Source: an uncultured Candidatus Entotheonella sp.
GTDB lineage: Bacteria; Tectomicrobia; Entotheonellia; Entotheonellales; Entotheonellaceae
Assembly: GCA_951828535.1 (NCBI GenBank)
Contig: OX639990.1
Span: 3,459,300 to 3,523,299 of the forward strand
Reading direction: 5' to 3'
DNA length: 64,000 bases
Below are positions 1 through 8,723 of this stretch, piece after piece (within the stretch, counting starts at the first letter, position 1; every line of letters begins with the position of its first letter). The translations under genes were made by a program, and so were the position numbers. A model generated the notes under the pieces. That model was given only the letters and a program-made list of their open reading frames with translations, was not told where the DNA came from and made no database searches.

Positions 1-48
1 TCGTCCCTCGCCGTCGCCATGTGGCCCATGCACTGATCGGTGGGGCAG

Positions 49-72
49 CCCCTCTACCATTTGGAAGAGGGG
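49..72. terminator. Hairpin just after the lipoprotein gene
   Basis: The left arm CCCCTCT (49-55) pairs with AGAGGGG (66-72), and an inner CC/GG pair extends the stem around an ATTT loop. It lies ten bases past the stop codon of the leftward lipoprotein gene, where a terminator is expected. No run of T follows on the minus strand, so intrinsic termination is uncertain. An RNA-stabilising 3' hairpin is the alternative. Confidence 0.4.
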
Positions 73-81
73 AGGATCAAT

Positions 82-417
82 CTACATGGACTTTGACTGG
101 AATTGGGTCATCAGCCGCTCGACGTATTCCGGCTTCTTCTTGTCGACCTCGAAAACCACCGTCTTGCCTTGCGGTCCGCCGCCGATAACGGTGCGGGTGT
201 ATGGCAGGCGCCCGCTGCCGATGACGTAGTACCGGCCGTCGTGGTCGCAGACGTAGAATTCTCCACCGATCTGATTTACCAGCGTGGGCAGGCCTTCCAT
301 CGAGGCCATCTCGTCGGCGTCGGGCATGGCCTTGCCCGACGCCGCATTCTGCTGAGCCGCGCAACCCAGCAGGGCCAGAACGGAGATGCCGATCACCAAT
401 CCTTTGAGATGCCGCAT
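82..417 (-). CDS. Small predicted lipoprotein, unknown function
   Basis: This encodes a 111-residue protein with a basic start, a hydrophobic stretch and a lipobox LALLGC ending at Cys19, so it should be lipid-anchored and face the periplasm. An upstream in-frame extension is open, but ATG 417 has a GAGGAAA ribosome site and places the signal peptide correctly. The mature part is short and polar, with a segment (GGEFYVCDHDGRYYVIG) that looks like one small beta-sheet unit. No enzymatic motif is visible and I do not recognise the family. It is divergent from cysQ and has no clear partner. Confidence 0.72.
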   Translation of the reverse strand: MRHLKGLVIGISVLALLGCAAQQNAASGKAMPDADEMASMEGLPTLVNQIGGEFYVCDHDGRYYVIGSGRLPYTRTVIGGGPQGKTVVFEVDKKKPEYVERLMTQFQSKSM

Positions 418-653
418 AGGTCGTGTTTCCTCTTTGTAAACGTTAAAGTGCCACCGGCGCACCTCGGCTCCGGTGGTGAAGACTAACCAATAGGAACCTT
501 CTACAAAGCCAATGTAAGCACGCAATTAAGGCGGCGTTAATAAGTTTCTTGTGGCTATCTTGGCGGGCAGCGGGAATCGCTCGGGGGAACGTAGAAGGAA
601 GATCCCATCGGTTGTCGTACGCGCGGTGCAAGGGCGTTCAATTGGGAGACAAC

Positions 654-1448
654 ATGAAGGAGTTCTTACCGGAGGTCCGGCGTATCGCTGATGAAGCGGC
701 TGACGCCATCCTGGAGGTTTATCAGTCGGCGGATTTTCGGGTGGCCGTCAAGGAAGATTTCTCACCGCTGACGCAGGCTGATTTGGCGTCGCACCGGCAC
801 ATCGTGGCGGGGCTGGAGGGCTTGGTGCCGGAGTTGCCGGTGCTGTCGGAGGAGTCGCAGGGCATTACCTACGACATGCGGCGGCATTGGGACACGTTCT
901 GGCTGGTCGATCCGCTGGACGGCACGAAGGAGTTTCTGCGCCGCAACGGCGAGTTTACTATCAACATTGCCTTGATCAGCGATCACCGGCCGATTCTGGG
1001 GGTGGTGCACCTGCCGGTGTCGGGCCAGACATACTGGGCGGCTGAAGGGCAGGGCGCGTTCAGATCAGCCAACGGCAAGACCGTCCGGCTGCAGGCCGCG
1101 CAAACCGTCGGCCAGCCCGTGAAGGTGGTGGCCAGCCGTTCGCATGCGTTGACGCCGACCGTGGTGTTTCTGGACCGCATGGCGCAAGAACACGACTTGG
1201 CGGTGGTATCCCGGGGCAGCGCGCTGAAGCTCTGCATGGTGGCAGAGGGGGAGGCCGATCTGTACCCCCGCCTGGCTCCGACCATGGAATGGGACACCGC
1301 AGCGGCACAATGCGTCGTCGAGCAGGCCGGCGGCCGCGTCACCACGCTGGGCAATGAGCCGTTGCGCTACAACAAGGAAGACCTGCTGAACCCGTTCTTC
1401 ATGGTCGCCAGTCCTGCCGTTGCACCGCTCTGGCCGGCGTATTTGTGA
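654..1448 (+). CDS. cysQ: 3'(2'),5'-bisphosphate nucleotidase CysQ
   Basis: The product belongs to the inositol-monophosphatase-like, Mg-dependent, Li-sensitive phosphatases. By family it hydrolyses 3'-phosphoadenosine 5'-phosphate to AMP, clearing a by-product of sulfate assimilation in the cytoplasm. The metal-binding motif DPLDGTKEF lies about residues 88-96, and the second motif, EWDTAAAQ, near residue 213. At 264 residues it is normal for CysQ. I chose ATG 654 because GGGAG sits just upstream and the family begins there; an open extension reaches back to 549. It is monocistronic and convergent with the DUF2628 gene. Another IMPase-family phosphatase is possible, but the TKEF context favours CysQ. 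Confidence 0.88.
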   Translation: MKEFLPEVRRIADEAADAILEVYQSADFRVAVKEDFSPLTQADLASHRHIVAGLEGLVPELPVLSEESQGITYDMRRHWDTFWLVDPLDGTKEFLRRNGEFTINIALISDHRPILGVVHLPVSGQTYWAAEGQGAFRSANGKTVRLQAAQTVGQPVKVVASRSHALTPTVVFLDRMAQEHDLAVVSRGSALKLCMVAEGEADLYPRLAPTMEWDTAAAQCVVEQAGGRVTTLGNEPLRYNKEDLLNPFFMVASPAVAPLWPAYL

Positions 1449-1462
1449 AATGATAGGGGCTC

Positions 1463-1828
1463 TTAACCGTCTCTCTGTTTAACCGCCAAGGCAATAGCTG
1501 CATCTTTTGTTTGCGCTTCGACGATATCCAATTTTTCAAATCCGTGCTTAACTAATTTGCGTTTTCTCCAATCATTCCCTTTTGCGCCAAAGATGACCAT
1601 TAATACGACATTACCTACTCCAGTTACTGCCTCGGCATCAGATCCTGCGGCAAAAGCAAGGCCTAGAAGAATACTGATACCCAGGAATAAAGAAAAAATC
1701 CCCCACATCTTTTTCACAAGAGCCCAAAAGATGTTGAAAAAGAACGCTGGCCATGAGAATCCTTGTTTTACTGCCTCATACCTCTGAGCCGGGTGCCCAT
1801 AGACGTGAAAAGTTTTTATTAGCAGCAC
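1463..1828 (-). CDS. DUF2628-type small membrane protein
   Basis: A 121-residue protein with the DUF2628 signature near the N-terminus (KQGFSWPAFFFNIFWALVKK, about residues 21-40), followed by two hydrophobic segments (about 42-62 and 66-83) and a soluble tail rich in Lys and Ala. Family members are small inner-membrane proteins of unknown function. The apparent start is GTG 1828, with only a weak ribosome site. The gene is visibly richer in A+T than its neighbours, which suggests recent acquisition. It lies 14 bases from the cysQ stop, facing it, and is probably transcribed alone. Confidence 0.7.
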   Translation of the reverse strand: MLLIKTFHVYGHPAQRYEAVKQGFSWPAFFFNIFWALVKKMWGIFSLFLGISILLGLAFAAGSDAEAVTGVGNVVLMVIFGAKGNDWRKRKLVKHGFEKLDIVEAQTKDAAIALAVKQRDG

Positions 1829-1873
1829 CTTTGATCGGGGTTTTGTCAGGAAGACAAGTGTTCCAACTTGACG

Positions 1874-2254
1874 TTAGCCCGCGGGCATCAACTCGTCATT
1901 CGTGTCCCGCTCTTTGCGGTGCAGCATCAGCGTCACGGCCGTCAGGATAATCAGGATGATGGGCGCCATGGCCTCTTTGAATGTGTCGAAGACGAGATGC
2001 GTCAGCACCGCGCCGGCCATGAGGAGGATGATGCAGACTTTGGCGGCGTACGAGAAACGCCGCAGCCACATGCCGATGGCCCCCGCGACCTCGCAGAGGC
2101 CGATGAAATACATGAAGATGATTGGATAGCCCCAGTTCTCGAAGCCTTGCCTGATCTGTTCCGCGCCCGTCAGCTTCATGATGCCCGACAGCAGAAACGC
2201 CAGCGCCAGAAGCACCGTCAAAACGGTCTGCACCTTGTTCTTGGGCCAGTACAT
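1874..2254 (-). CDS. DoxX-family four-helix membrane protein
   Basis: A 126-residue protein made almost entirely of four transmembrane helices. The pattern LLSGIMKLTG, then a helix with YFIGLCEVAGAIGMW, is typical of DoxX/DoxD-like proteins, which are linked to membrane redox or thiol metabolism; a specific reaction cannot be assigned. The start has a near-perfect ribosome site (AAGGAGGTGA) a few bases before ATG 2254. It begins 11 bases after the MetE-like stop and is the last gene of the leftward citrate synthase-prpF-aconitase-MetE-like operon. Confidence 0.78.
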   Translation of the reverse strand: MYWPKNKVQTVLTVLLALAFLLSGIMKLTGAEQIRQGFENWGYPIIFMYFIGLCEVAGAIGMWLRRFSYAAKVCIILLMAGAVLTHLVFDTFKEAMAPIILIILTAVTLMLHRKERDTNDELMPAG

Positions 2255-2265
2255 GGGTCACCTCC

Positions 2266-3285
2266 TTACCGGGTGAGTTCCTCGCGGACGATGCGGGTTC
2301 CGGCGACCATGGCGCGCAGCTTGTCCACCGCCATGCCGCGCGGGCTCCAGCCAAACCCGCAGTCGGGGTTGATGTACACCTTGTCGGCGTCGGCGTACTT
2401 GAGAACCTGACGCAGCCGCGCCGCCACGTCCTCTGCCGATTCCGGGTGAAAAGACTTCACGTCGATAATGCCGGCGCCCAATTCCCGTCCGTCGTTCCAC
2501 TCCCGCCACATCTCGATCTCGGCCATCTCGCGGCTCGCATACTCCAGCACGAATTGATCGGCACGCGCTTCCAGGGCGCCGGGAAAGTAATTGCCGTAAC
2601 AGCGCTGGAACCGCGCCCGGCCGAAGCGGTTGCCGAAGCAGATGTGAAACGCCAGCTTGGCCTCCACACCCTCTGTTGCGAGGTTGAACAGGCGGGCCAT
2701 TTCGGCGCCGGTCACGTTGCCGCGCGCCGGCTCGTCGATCTGGATGAAGCGTGCCCCGGCGTCGACCAGCGCCTTGAGCTCGGCGTTGATGACGTGCGCG
2801 AACTCCTCGGCCACCGCCACCGTGTCGCTATAGAAATTATTGGGCCGGATGCGCGAGCCGAAGGTCAACGGCCCCGCGCACGTCACCTTCGTGGCCTTCT
2901 GTGTGTGGGCGTTCAGATAATCGAACTCTTGCACGATCCCCAGCCCGGTGGGGGCGTTGATCTTGCCGATGGCCTCGTAGCGCGTCTGCTGGTCGTATCC
3001 CCACGGGCCGGCTTGGCGCGCCGTGGGCAGGGCGCGGATGCCATCGATGACGCCGTAGTAACCGTCCACGTAGCCGTCGAGGCGGCGCGATTCGCCGTCG
3101 CTGATGATGTCCACCCCGGCGCGTTCCTGGTCCAGAATGGCAACGTCCGTGGCGTCGTCGAGCAACTCCGCCAGATCGTATGGGCCCCAGGCGCCCTCGT
3201 CGTGTAGGTCTTTGCAAGCGTGCCACCAGCCGGGCTTGCCGTGCGAGCCAACGACGGTGGTGGGAAGAATAGGCAAATCGCTCAT
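2266..3285 (-). CDS. MetE C-terminal-domain-like zinc methyltransferase
   Basis: A 339-residue protein of the cobalamin-independent methionine synthase catalytic-domain family, less than half the length of true MetE (about 750). The presumed zinc ligands are present: His and Cys in HICFGN, a downstream Glu in FVLEYASRE, and Cys in NPDCGFG. DEPA, expected near the substrate site, is also present. The N-terminal MetE domain is missing, so this is probably a methyltransferase using another methyl donor or acceptor, as known for short MetE homologues. ATG 3285 has AAAGGAG upstream and overlaps the aconitase stop as ATGA, so the two are translationally coupled. The true substrate is unknown. Confidence 0.8.
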   Translation of the reverse strand: MSDLPILPTTVVGSHGKPGWWHACKDLHDEGAWGPYDLAELLDDATDVAILDQERAGVDIISDGESRRLDGYVDGYYGVIDGIRALPTARQAGPWGYDQQTRYEAIGKINAPTGLGIVQEFDYLNAHTQKATKVTCAGPLTFGSRIRPNNFYSDTVAVAEEFAHVINAELKALVDAGARFIQIDEPARGNVTGAEMARLFNLATEGVEAKLAFHICFGNRFGRARFQRCYGNYFPGALEARADQFVLEYASREMAEIEMWREWNDGRELGAGIIDVKSFHPESAEDVAARLRQVLKYADADKVYINPDCGFGWSPRGMAVDKLRAMVAGTRIVREELTR

Positions 3286-5207
3286 GTGGTGAACTCCTTT
3301 CCTGCAAATCGCAGCAGGCCCCCGGCCAGCACGATCTGTCGTTCGCGGTCGGTGAGGGGCAGGTAAGTTTCTATGACGCATTGTTGGGTGCGGTTGTGCA
3401 CCGGGATGTGCTCGGCGCCGTCCAGCAGTCGCTGCCGCACGTCGGGGATTTCTAGGTGATCCTTGGGACCGAAGCGGTCGTAGTCGTCTTCGTCGACGAG
3501 CGTCAGGGGCAGCACAGCGTAGTTCATCAGATTGGCGTGGTGAATGCGCGCGAAGGATTTGGCGATAATGGCCTTGACGCCGAAAAACATGGGGCACAGG
3601 GCGGCGTGCTCGCGCGAGCTGCCCTGGCCGTAATTGTGGCCGCCGACGACGAAGCCGCCGCCCGCCGCCTTGACGCGCTCGACGAACGTCGGGTCAACGT
3701 AGCGAAACAGGTATTCGGCAATGGCGGGAACGTTCGAGCGCAGCGGCAGCACTGTGGGCCCGGCGGGCAGGATGTGATCGGTGGAGATGTTGTCGTCAAG
3801 TTTCAGCAGCACCTCGCCTGCGAGTGTCTCCTCCAGGTCGCCGCGGCTGGGCAGCGGCTTGATGTTGGGCCCGCGGCGAATCTCTATTTGCGCCGGGTCT
3901 TCGGCCGGCGGCAACACGCCGGTGTCGTCGATGACATAAGCGTCAGGCAGCCCGACGGGTTCGACCGCGACGAGGCGCGGGTCGGCGATTTCGCCGGCCA
4001 GGGCTGCAGCCGCACAAGCCGCCGGGCTGGCCAGATACACGCGGTTATTGGGATCGCCCGAGCGACCGGGAAAATTGCGGTTGAACGAGCGCACCGACAC
4101 GGCGTCGAACGACGGTACCTGCCCCATGCCGGCGCACGGTCCGCAGGCGGATTCCAGAATGCGAGCGCCCGCGGCGATGAGGTCCGCCAGGGCGCCGTTG
4201 CGGGCAACCATCTGCAGCACTTGCCGCGACCCCGGACTGACCACCAGATTCACCCGCTGGTGCACCGTGCGGCCCTTGAGAATTTCGGCGATGGTCATCA
4301 GGTCGCTGTACGAGGAATTGGTGCAACTGCCGACCGCCACCTGATTGACCGGGATGCCGAGCACCTCGCTGATCGGGCAGATGTTGTCCGGGCTGGACGG
4401 CTGCGCGATCAGCGGCTCCAGGGTGTCGAGGTCGATGCGCATATGTTCGTCGTACGTGGCCCCATCCGCCGCCGCCAGCGGGGTGAAGGCGTCCAGCCGC
4501 TGCTGCCGTTCGAGGTACGCCGCGGTACGCTCGTCGCTCGGAAAGATCGACGTGGTGGCGCCGAGCTCGGCGCCCATGTTGGTGATGGTGGCACGCTCCG
4601 GCACGTCGAGGTGCGATACGCCGGGACCGTAATACTCCAGCACCCGGCCCACGCCGCCCTTGACGGTCAGGCGCCTCAGCACCTCGAAAATGACGTCCTT
4701 GGCCGTCACCCCCCGCTGCAGGCGGCCATGCAACTCCACCCCCAGCACCTTCGGCATGCGCATGTTATAGGCGCTTCCCGCCATGGCAAGGGCGACGTCA
4801 AGCCCGCCGGCGCCGATGGCCAGCACGCCCATGCCGCCGCATGTCGGGGTATGGCTGTCGGTGCCCAACAGCGTGGTGCCCGGCACCGCGTAGCGTTCGA
4901 GGTGCACCTGATGGCAGATGCCGTTGCCGGGCCGCGAGTAGTGCAGCCCGTATTTGGCGGCCACGTCCTGCAGGTAGACGTGATCGTCGGCGTTGCGGAA
5001 GTCGCCCTGCAACATGTTGTGATCGACGTAGCTCACCGACAACTGCGTCTGCACGCGCGGCACCCCGATGGCCTCAAACTGCAGGTATGACAGCGTGCCG
5101 GTGGCGTCCTGGGACAGAGTCTGATCGATGCGCAGGGAGATTTCCGAACCCGGCGTCATGTCTCCGCTAACGAGATGGGCGTGAATCAATTGGCTGGTGA
5201 GATTCAT
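3282..5207 (-). CDS. acn: Aconitate hydratase, short (about 640 aa) type
   Basis: This 641-residue protein is an aconitase of the compact bacterial subfamily (TIGR01342-like), shorter than AcnA (about 890). The three iron-sulfur cysteines are visible: one in GSCTNSSYSD and two in SACGPCAGMG. The substrate loop GTDSHTPTCGG is present, and the C-terminal swivel domain carries YGQGSSREHA. It interconverts citrate and isocitrate, or a methylated analogue, in the cytoplasm. It sits between prpF (16 bases upstream) and the MetE-like gene (4-base overlap). The prpF neighbour raises the possibility that it acts as a 2-methylcitrate dehydratase like AcnD. ATG 5207 has AAGGAGC upstream. The length rules out a LeuC assignment. 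Confidence 0.88.
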   Translation of the reverse strand: MNLTSQLIHAHLVSGDMTPGSEISLRIDQTLSQDATGTLSYLQFEAIGVPRVQTQLSVSYVDHNMLQGDFRNADDHVYLQDVAAKYGLHYSRPGNGICHQVHLERYAVPGTTLLGTDSHTPTCGGMGVLAIGAGGLDVALAMAGSAYNMRMPKVLGVELHGRLQRGVTAKDVIFEVLRRLTVKGGVGRVLEYYGPGVSHLDVPERATITNMGAELGATTSIFPSDERTAAYLERQQRLDAFTPLAAADGATYDEHMRIDLDTLEPLIAQPSSPDNICPISEVLGIPVNQVAVGSCTNSSYSDLMTIAEILKGRTVHQRVNLVVSPGSRQVLQMVARNGALADLIAAGARILESACGPCAGMGQVPSFDAVSVRSFNRNFPGRSGDPNNRVYLASPAACAAAALAGEIADPRLVAVEPVGLPDAYVIDDTGVLPPAEDPAQIEIRRGPNIKPLPSRGDLEETLAGEVLLKLDDNISTDHILPAGPTVLPLRSNVPAIAEYLFRYVDPTFVERVKAAGGGFVVGGHNYGQGSSREHAALCPMFFGVKAIIAKSFARIHHANLMNYAVLPLTLVDEDDYDRFGPKDHLEIPDVRQRLLDGAEHIPVHNRTQQCVIETYLPLTDRERQIVLAGGLLRFAGKEFTT

Positions 5208-5223
5208 GCGGGAGCTCCTTCGG

Positions 5224-6402
5224 CTAGCAAGCGTTGAACCAGGGCTTGCCGGCCATGGTGCTTTGCGGCACGAGGATGGCGCCCTCCATGATGCGGCGGG
5301 CGGTGCGTTGCGTGGTAACGCTCTCGACCTGCCAGATACCGTCCTTCTGATGCACCTGGGCGGCGATTTCCATAATTCCGGCGGGATGCCCGAGGCGCAG
5401 CCGCGCGCCGCGTTCGGGGCGGGCGACCTCGTGCACCACGGTGCCCTCCACGGCTGCAGCCACCGCGGTGCACATGGAGGCGGTGCCGGGAAACGTGCGG
5501 TGGGTGTTGCGCATGGAAATGGCCCGCGCTACCAAGTCGATGCTTTCGGCGGCGATAGCCTTGCCGGCGCTGCTGGTATAGTCCGCCGCCGGCGCCACGA
5601 GTGCAATCTTGGGTACCGCCTTGACCGTTTCGGTGGCCTGCTGCACGTCGTCCGCCAAACCGAGCAGTACGGCGGCGTGGCAGCGGATTTCTTCCAGGAG
5701 CGCCTGCAAGCCGGTATCGGCGTCCAATTGCGGCGCCAGCAAGGTGGCATCGACGCCTAATTCCTCGGCGCGCACGTAAACCATGGGCAGAGCGGCGTCC
5801 ACCAGCGAAACGCTAACTTGGCGCCCATCGGTCAGGATGATCTGCTGCCGGGACTGTCCGGTGGGCAACAATTCGCCGCCCAACGTGCCGCCCGGTTCCA
5901 GGTATTCCAGGGCGATGCCCGCGCCGGTGCCCGGCACGCCGTCAACCGTGGTGTTGCCCTCGACCGCCGCCCGGCCGTCCCGTACCGGCACGTGGGCGAT
6001 GTAGCGCTTGCCGGTATTGGTCGCCAGCACCCACACGCGGGTCACCGGCTCGACCGGCTGCACCAAGCCCTCGTCGATGGCAAACGGACCGACCGCCGCC
6101 GACATGTTGCCGCAGGTACCGCTCCAATCGACGAACGGCCTGTGCACGTCCACCTGCGCGAAGTTGAAGGTCACGTCGGCCTCCGGGCTGTCGCACGACC
6201 CGATGATGGCGGCCTTGCTGAGCGACGAAATGCCACCGCCGAGGCCGTCGATCTGCCGTCCGTGCGGATCGGGGCTGCCGAGCGCCGTCAGGATGATGGC
6301 GTCGCGGGTAGCGGCGTCGTAAGGCTGCATTGCCGCCTGGGTGAAAAACACGGCGCGGCTTGTACCGCCGCGCATGAACACCGCCGGGATTTTGTGTTGC
6401 AT
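5224..6402 (-). CDS. prpF: PrpF-family methylaconitate isomerase
   Basis: A 392-residue protein with the two-lobed diaminopimelate-epimerase fold expected of PrpF. The N-terminal MRGGTSRAVFF and the Cys-containing CGNMSAAVGPF (about residues 96-106) are family hallmarks. PrpF isomerises trans-2-methylaconitate to the cis form so that the AcnD/AcnB branch of the methylcitrate cycle can proceed; relatives act on oxalomesaconate. It lies 13 bases after the citrate synthase-like gene and 16 before the aconitase, an arrangement that matches prpC-prpF-acnD content. No prpB (methylisocitrate lyase) is in the window, so the full cycle is not shown here. Confidence 0.85.
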   Translation of the reverse strand: MQHKIPAVFMRGGTSRAVFFTQAAMQPYDAATRDAIILTALGSPDPHGRQIDGLGGGISSLSKAAIIGSCDSPEADVTFNFAQVDVHRPFVDWSGTCGNMSAAVGPFAIDEGLVQPVEPVTRVWVLATNTGKRYIAHVPVRDGRAAVEGNTTVDGVPGTGAGIALEYLEPGGTLGGELLPTGQSRQQIILTDGRQVSVSLVDAALPMVYVRAEELGVDATLLAPQLDADTGLQALLEEIRCHAAVLLGLADDVQQATETVKAVPKIALVAPAADYTSSAGKAIAAESIDLVARAISMRNTHRTFPGTASMCTAVAAAVEGTVVHEVARPERGARLRLGHPAGIMEIAAQVHQKDGIWQVESVTTQRTARRIMEGAILVPQSTMAGKPWFNAC

Positions 6403-6415
6403 GCTGTGATCCTCG

Positions 6416-7537
6416 TTACGCCCCGACCTTGCGGTTGCGGTGCCCCGCGTACAGCGCCCGCGGCCGGATCAGGCGGTTGTTGGCGTACTGTTCCAGGATG
6501 TGCGCCGACCAGCCGACGATGCGCGTGCTGGCGATCACGTTGGTGAAGATGCTCAACGGGAAGCCCAGGTGGTACAGCACCGGCGCCGCAAAGTAGTCCA
6601 CGTTGGCAATGATGCCCTTGGTGTCGCGCATTCGCTGCTCGGCGCCGGTGGCAATGGCGAACCACTTGTCGTCGCCGCTGGCCTGGCCGAGCTTCTCTGC
6701 CATGCCGCGAAGCTGGGCGGCGCGCGGATCGCCGGCGCGGTACACGCGGTGGCCGAAGCCGGGCAGCTTGCGCCGCGCCGCCAGCGCCTCGTCGACGAAC
6801 GCCGCGGCGCGGTCGGCCGAGCCGATGTCGATCAGCATGCGCATCACGTCGTCGATGGCGCCGCCGTGCAGCGGGCCCTTGATGGCGCCGAGACCCGCCA
6901 CCACCGCGGAATACAAGTCGGCCTCGGTGCCCACGACCACGCGGCAGGCGAACGTCGAGGCGTTGGTTTCGTGCTCGGCGTAGAGGATGAGCATGGTATC
7001 GAAGGTGCGGGTCGTTGTGTCGTCTGGGGTCTCGCCGGTAAGCATATAGCAGTAGTTGGCGGCGTGGCTGAGGTCGGCGCGCGGGGCCAGCGGCTCCTGG
7101 CCCTGCTGCAGGCGTGCTTGCGCTGCCACGATGGTGGGCATCTGCGCCGTCAGTGCCATGGCCTTGCGCTGGTTGTCCGCGGCACTGTTGTCGTCGGCCT
7201 GTGCGTCCATGGCACCGAGCCACGATACCACGGTGCGCAGCGCCGCCATGGGATGGGCCGAGGCCGGCAGGCCGCGCAATATGCCGATCAGGGCTTCGGG
7301 AATGGCTCGTTGGCCGGCAAGATCGGCGCTGAATGCTGCGAGCTCGTCGTCGCTCGGCAGCCTGTCGTTCCACAGCAGGTAGGCTGCCTGCTCGAACGTC
7401 AGATTCTGCGCAATGTCCTGAATATCGTAGCCGCGAAACGACAACTCGGGGATGGCTCCGTCGATGAACGCGATGCTCGACTCGAAGGCCAGAACGCCCT
7501 CGAGCCCCGAAATGACCTGTTGGCTTGCGTCAGTCAT
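6416..7537 (-). CDS. Citrate synthase / 2-methylcitrate synthase
   Basis: This 373-residue protein condenses acetyl-CoA (or propionyl-CoA) with oxaloacetate. The catalytic triad context is intact: His in GPLHGGA, His in GFGHRVY and Asp in NVDYFAA. The length fits the short, dimeric, Gram-positive-like citrate synthase group that also contains PrpC. Because the next gene is prpF, methylcitrate synthase is a serious alternative to gltA, and sequence reading alone cannot separate them. An in-frame GTG lies two codons upstream, but ATG 7537 has GAGGGTG at good distance. It leads a five-gene leftward operon. Confidence 0.87.
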   Translation of the reverse strand: MTDASQQVISGLEGVLAFESSIAFIDGAIPELSFRGYDIQDIAQNLTFEQAAYLLWNDRLPSDDELAAFSADLAGQRAIPEALIGILRGLPASAHPMAALRTVVSWLGAMDAQADDNSAADNQRKAMALTAQMPTIVAAQARLQQGQEPLAPRADLSHAANYCYMLTGETPDDTTTRTFDTMLILYAEHETNASTFACRVVVGTEADLYSAVVAGLGAIKGPLHGGAIDDVMRMLIDIGSADRAAAFVDEALAARRKLPGFGHRVYRAGDPRAAQLRGMAEKLGQASGDDKWFAIATGAEQRMRDTKGIIANVDYFAAPVLYHLGFPLSIFTNVIASTRIVGWSAHILEQYANNRLIRPRALYAGHRNRKVGA

Positions 7538-7862
7538 GATCACCCTCGCATGCGCCGCTTCTGGCTGGCAGGATTTGAGTTCTGGCAGTCGGGCGCCTTT
7601 TGGCTAGCAGGCTTGGAATGGCGCCTGGTTGCGGCGCGTCGGTTAAGGATGTGCTGGAACCGTCCGGCAGGGTGGGCAGTGTAGCCGCAGTCGCTGGCAA
7701 GATCAAGCGATGCGGCGGGTTGCGACAGGTTGAAAAAGGCGCCCACGATGCCACTCGCGGCGGTTTGTTTCGCCGAGATGGGCCGACTACAATAGCCCGC
7801 CCGAAGCCGTGCGGGGCGGCTTGGGCGTGGTGTGAATCGACACAGCGTGAGAAAGGAAAAGC
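7538..7862. other. Divergent intergenic region, citrate synthase / crotonase
   Basis: This 325-base stretch between two divergent operons holds no convincing gene. It should contain both promoters; the only recognisable one is the rightward candidate at 7765-7793. CTGGCAG-like words recur near 7563-7615 but do not form a clear operator. No RNA gene or mobile element is visible. Confidence 0.5.
7765..7793 (+). promoter_or_regulatory. Candidate sigma70-type promoter for the crotonase gene
   Basis: TTGTTT at 7765-7770 and TACAAT at 7788-7793 are separated by 17 bases. The -10 box matches five of six consensus positions and the -35 box keeps TTG. It lies about 70 bases before ATG 7863, in the right direction. 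Confidence 0.4.
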
Positions 7863-8687
7863 ATGGCTTACGAGACCCTCAAACTCGCACAGGACGGTGC
7901 GGTGCTCACCCTGACCGTGAACCGTCCGGAAGTCCTCAACGCCCAGAGCCGCGTCATGCTCGAAGAATTCGACCGCGCCCTGATGGACGCCATGGCGGAC
8001 GACACCGTCATGGTGGTCATCGTGGCCGGCGCCGGGGCGCATTTTTCCGCCGGGCACGACATCGGCAGCCCGCAGGAACGCGCTGACCGCGAGCGCCGGC
8101 CGTGGCCGGCGGGCATCTCCGGGGAATACCTGCGCGCCTGGAATCTGTATATCGACACCGGCTTCCGCTGGCGCGATTGTCCCAAGCCGACCATTGCGCA
8201 GGTACAGGGTTATTGCATCATGGGCGGCCTCATGCTGGCCTCGGCGTGCGACCTGATCATCGCCTCCGACGACGCCAAGTTCTGCGACCGCACGGTGCGC
8301 TGGGGCGGCGCGCACGTGCAGTACGCTAGCCTGGCGTGGGACATCGGGGTGCGCAAGGCCAAGGAATACCTGTTCACCGGCGACTGGATCAGCGCCGACG
8401 AGGCCTGCCGGCTGGGCTTGGTCAACCGCGTGGTGCGGCGCGACGATCTGGAGCAGGAAACCATGGCGCTGGCGCAGCGTATTGCCATGCAGGACCCCTT
8501 CGCTCTGCGGATGGCCAAGTTCTCGCTCAACCAGATGCAGGACGAAATGGGCTACCGGAGCGGCGTCACCGGCGCCTTCCAGACCTACGCCGTCACCCGA
8601 GCCTATCGCCTCGAGGATGGCGAGCAGACCCTCGCCGGCGCCGGCCGTGCCCGGCAGCGCGATGAGGCGTTTGGCGATAACCGCTGA
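7863..8687 (+). CDS. Enoyl-CoA hydratase/isomerase (crotonase) family protein
   Basis: A 274-residue crotonase-fold protein acting on CoA thioesters. The oxyanion-hole segments are present (FSAGHDIG about residues 61-68 and YCIMGGLML about 119-127). The two glutamates that hydrate the double bond in classical enoyl-CoA hydratase are not where expected: the position after GG(L) is Met, and the later PE(I) position reads Thr-Val. The real reaction may therefore be isomerisation, hydrolysis or decarboxylation. GAAAGGAAAAG precedes ATG 7863. A UMF1 transporter follows 36 bases downstream, probably in the same transcript. Confidence 0.82.
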   Translation: MAYETLKLAQDGAVLTLTVNRPEVLNAQSRVMLEEFDRALMDAMADDTVMVVIVAGAGAHFSAGHDIGSPQERADRERRPWPAGISGEYLRAWNLYIDTGFRWRDCPKPTIAQVQGYCIMGGLMLASACDLIIASDDAKFCDRTVRWGGAHVQYASLAWDIGVRKAKEYLFTGDWISADEACRLGLVNRVVRRDDLEQETMALAQRIAMQDPFALRMAKFSLNQMQDEMGYRSGVTGAFQTYAVTRAYRLEDGEQTLAGAGRARQRDEAFGDNR

Positions 8688-8723
8688 GGGTCGTTGGGAT
8701 TGCCCAGGAGGAAGAACGGCGAG

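Noticed and set aside
2266-3285. Full-length methionine synthase MetE
   Set aside because: Only the C-terminal catalytic domain is present, at 339 residues against about 750, and no second half is found next to it.
3456-5090. A long rightward open frame across the aconitase gene
   Set aside because: Antisense to a protein with all iron-sulfur cysteines in place; the mirror translation has no domain or signal.
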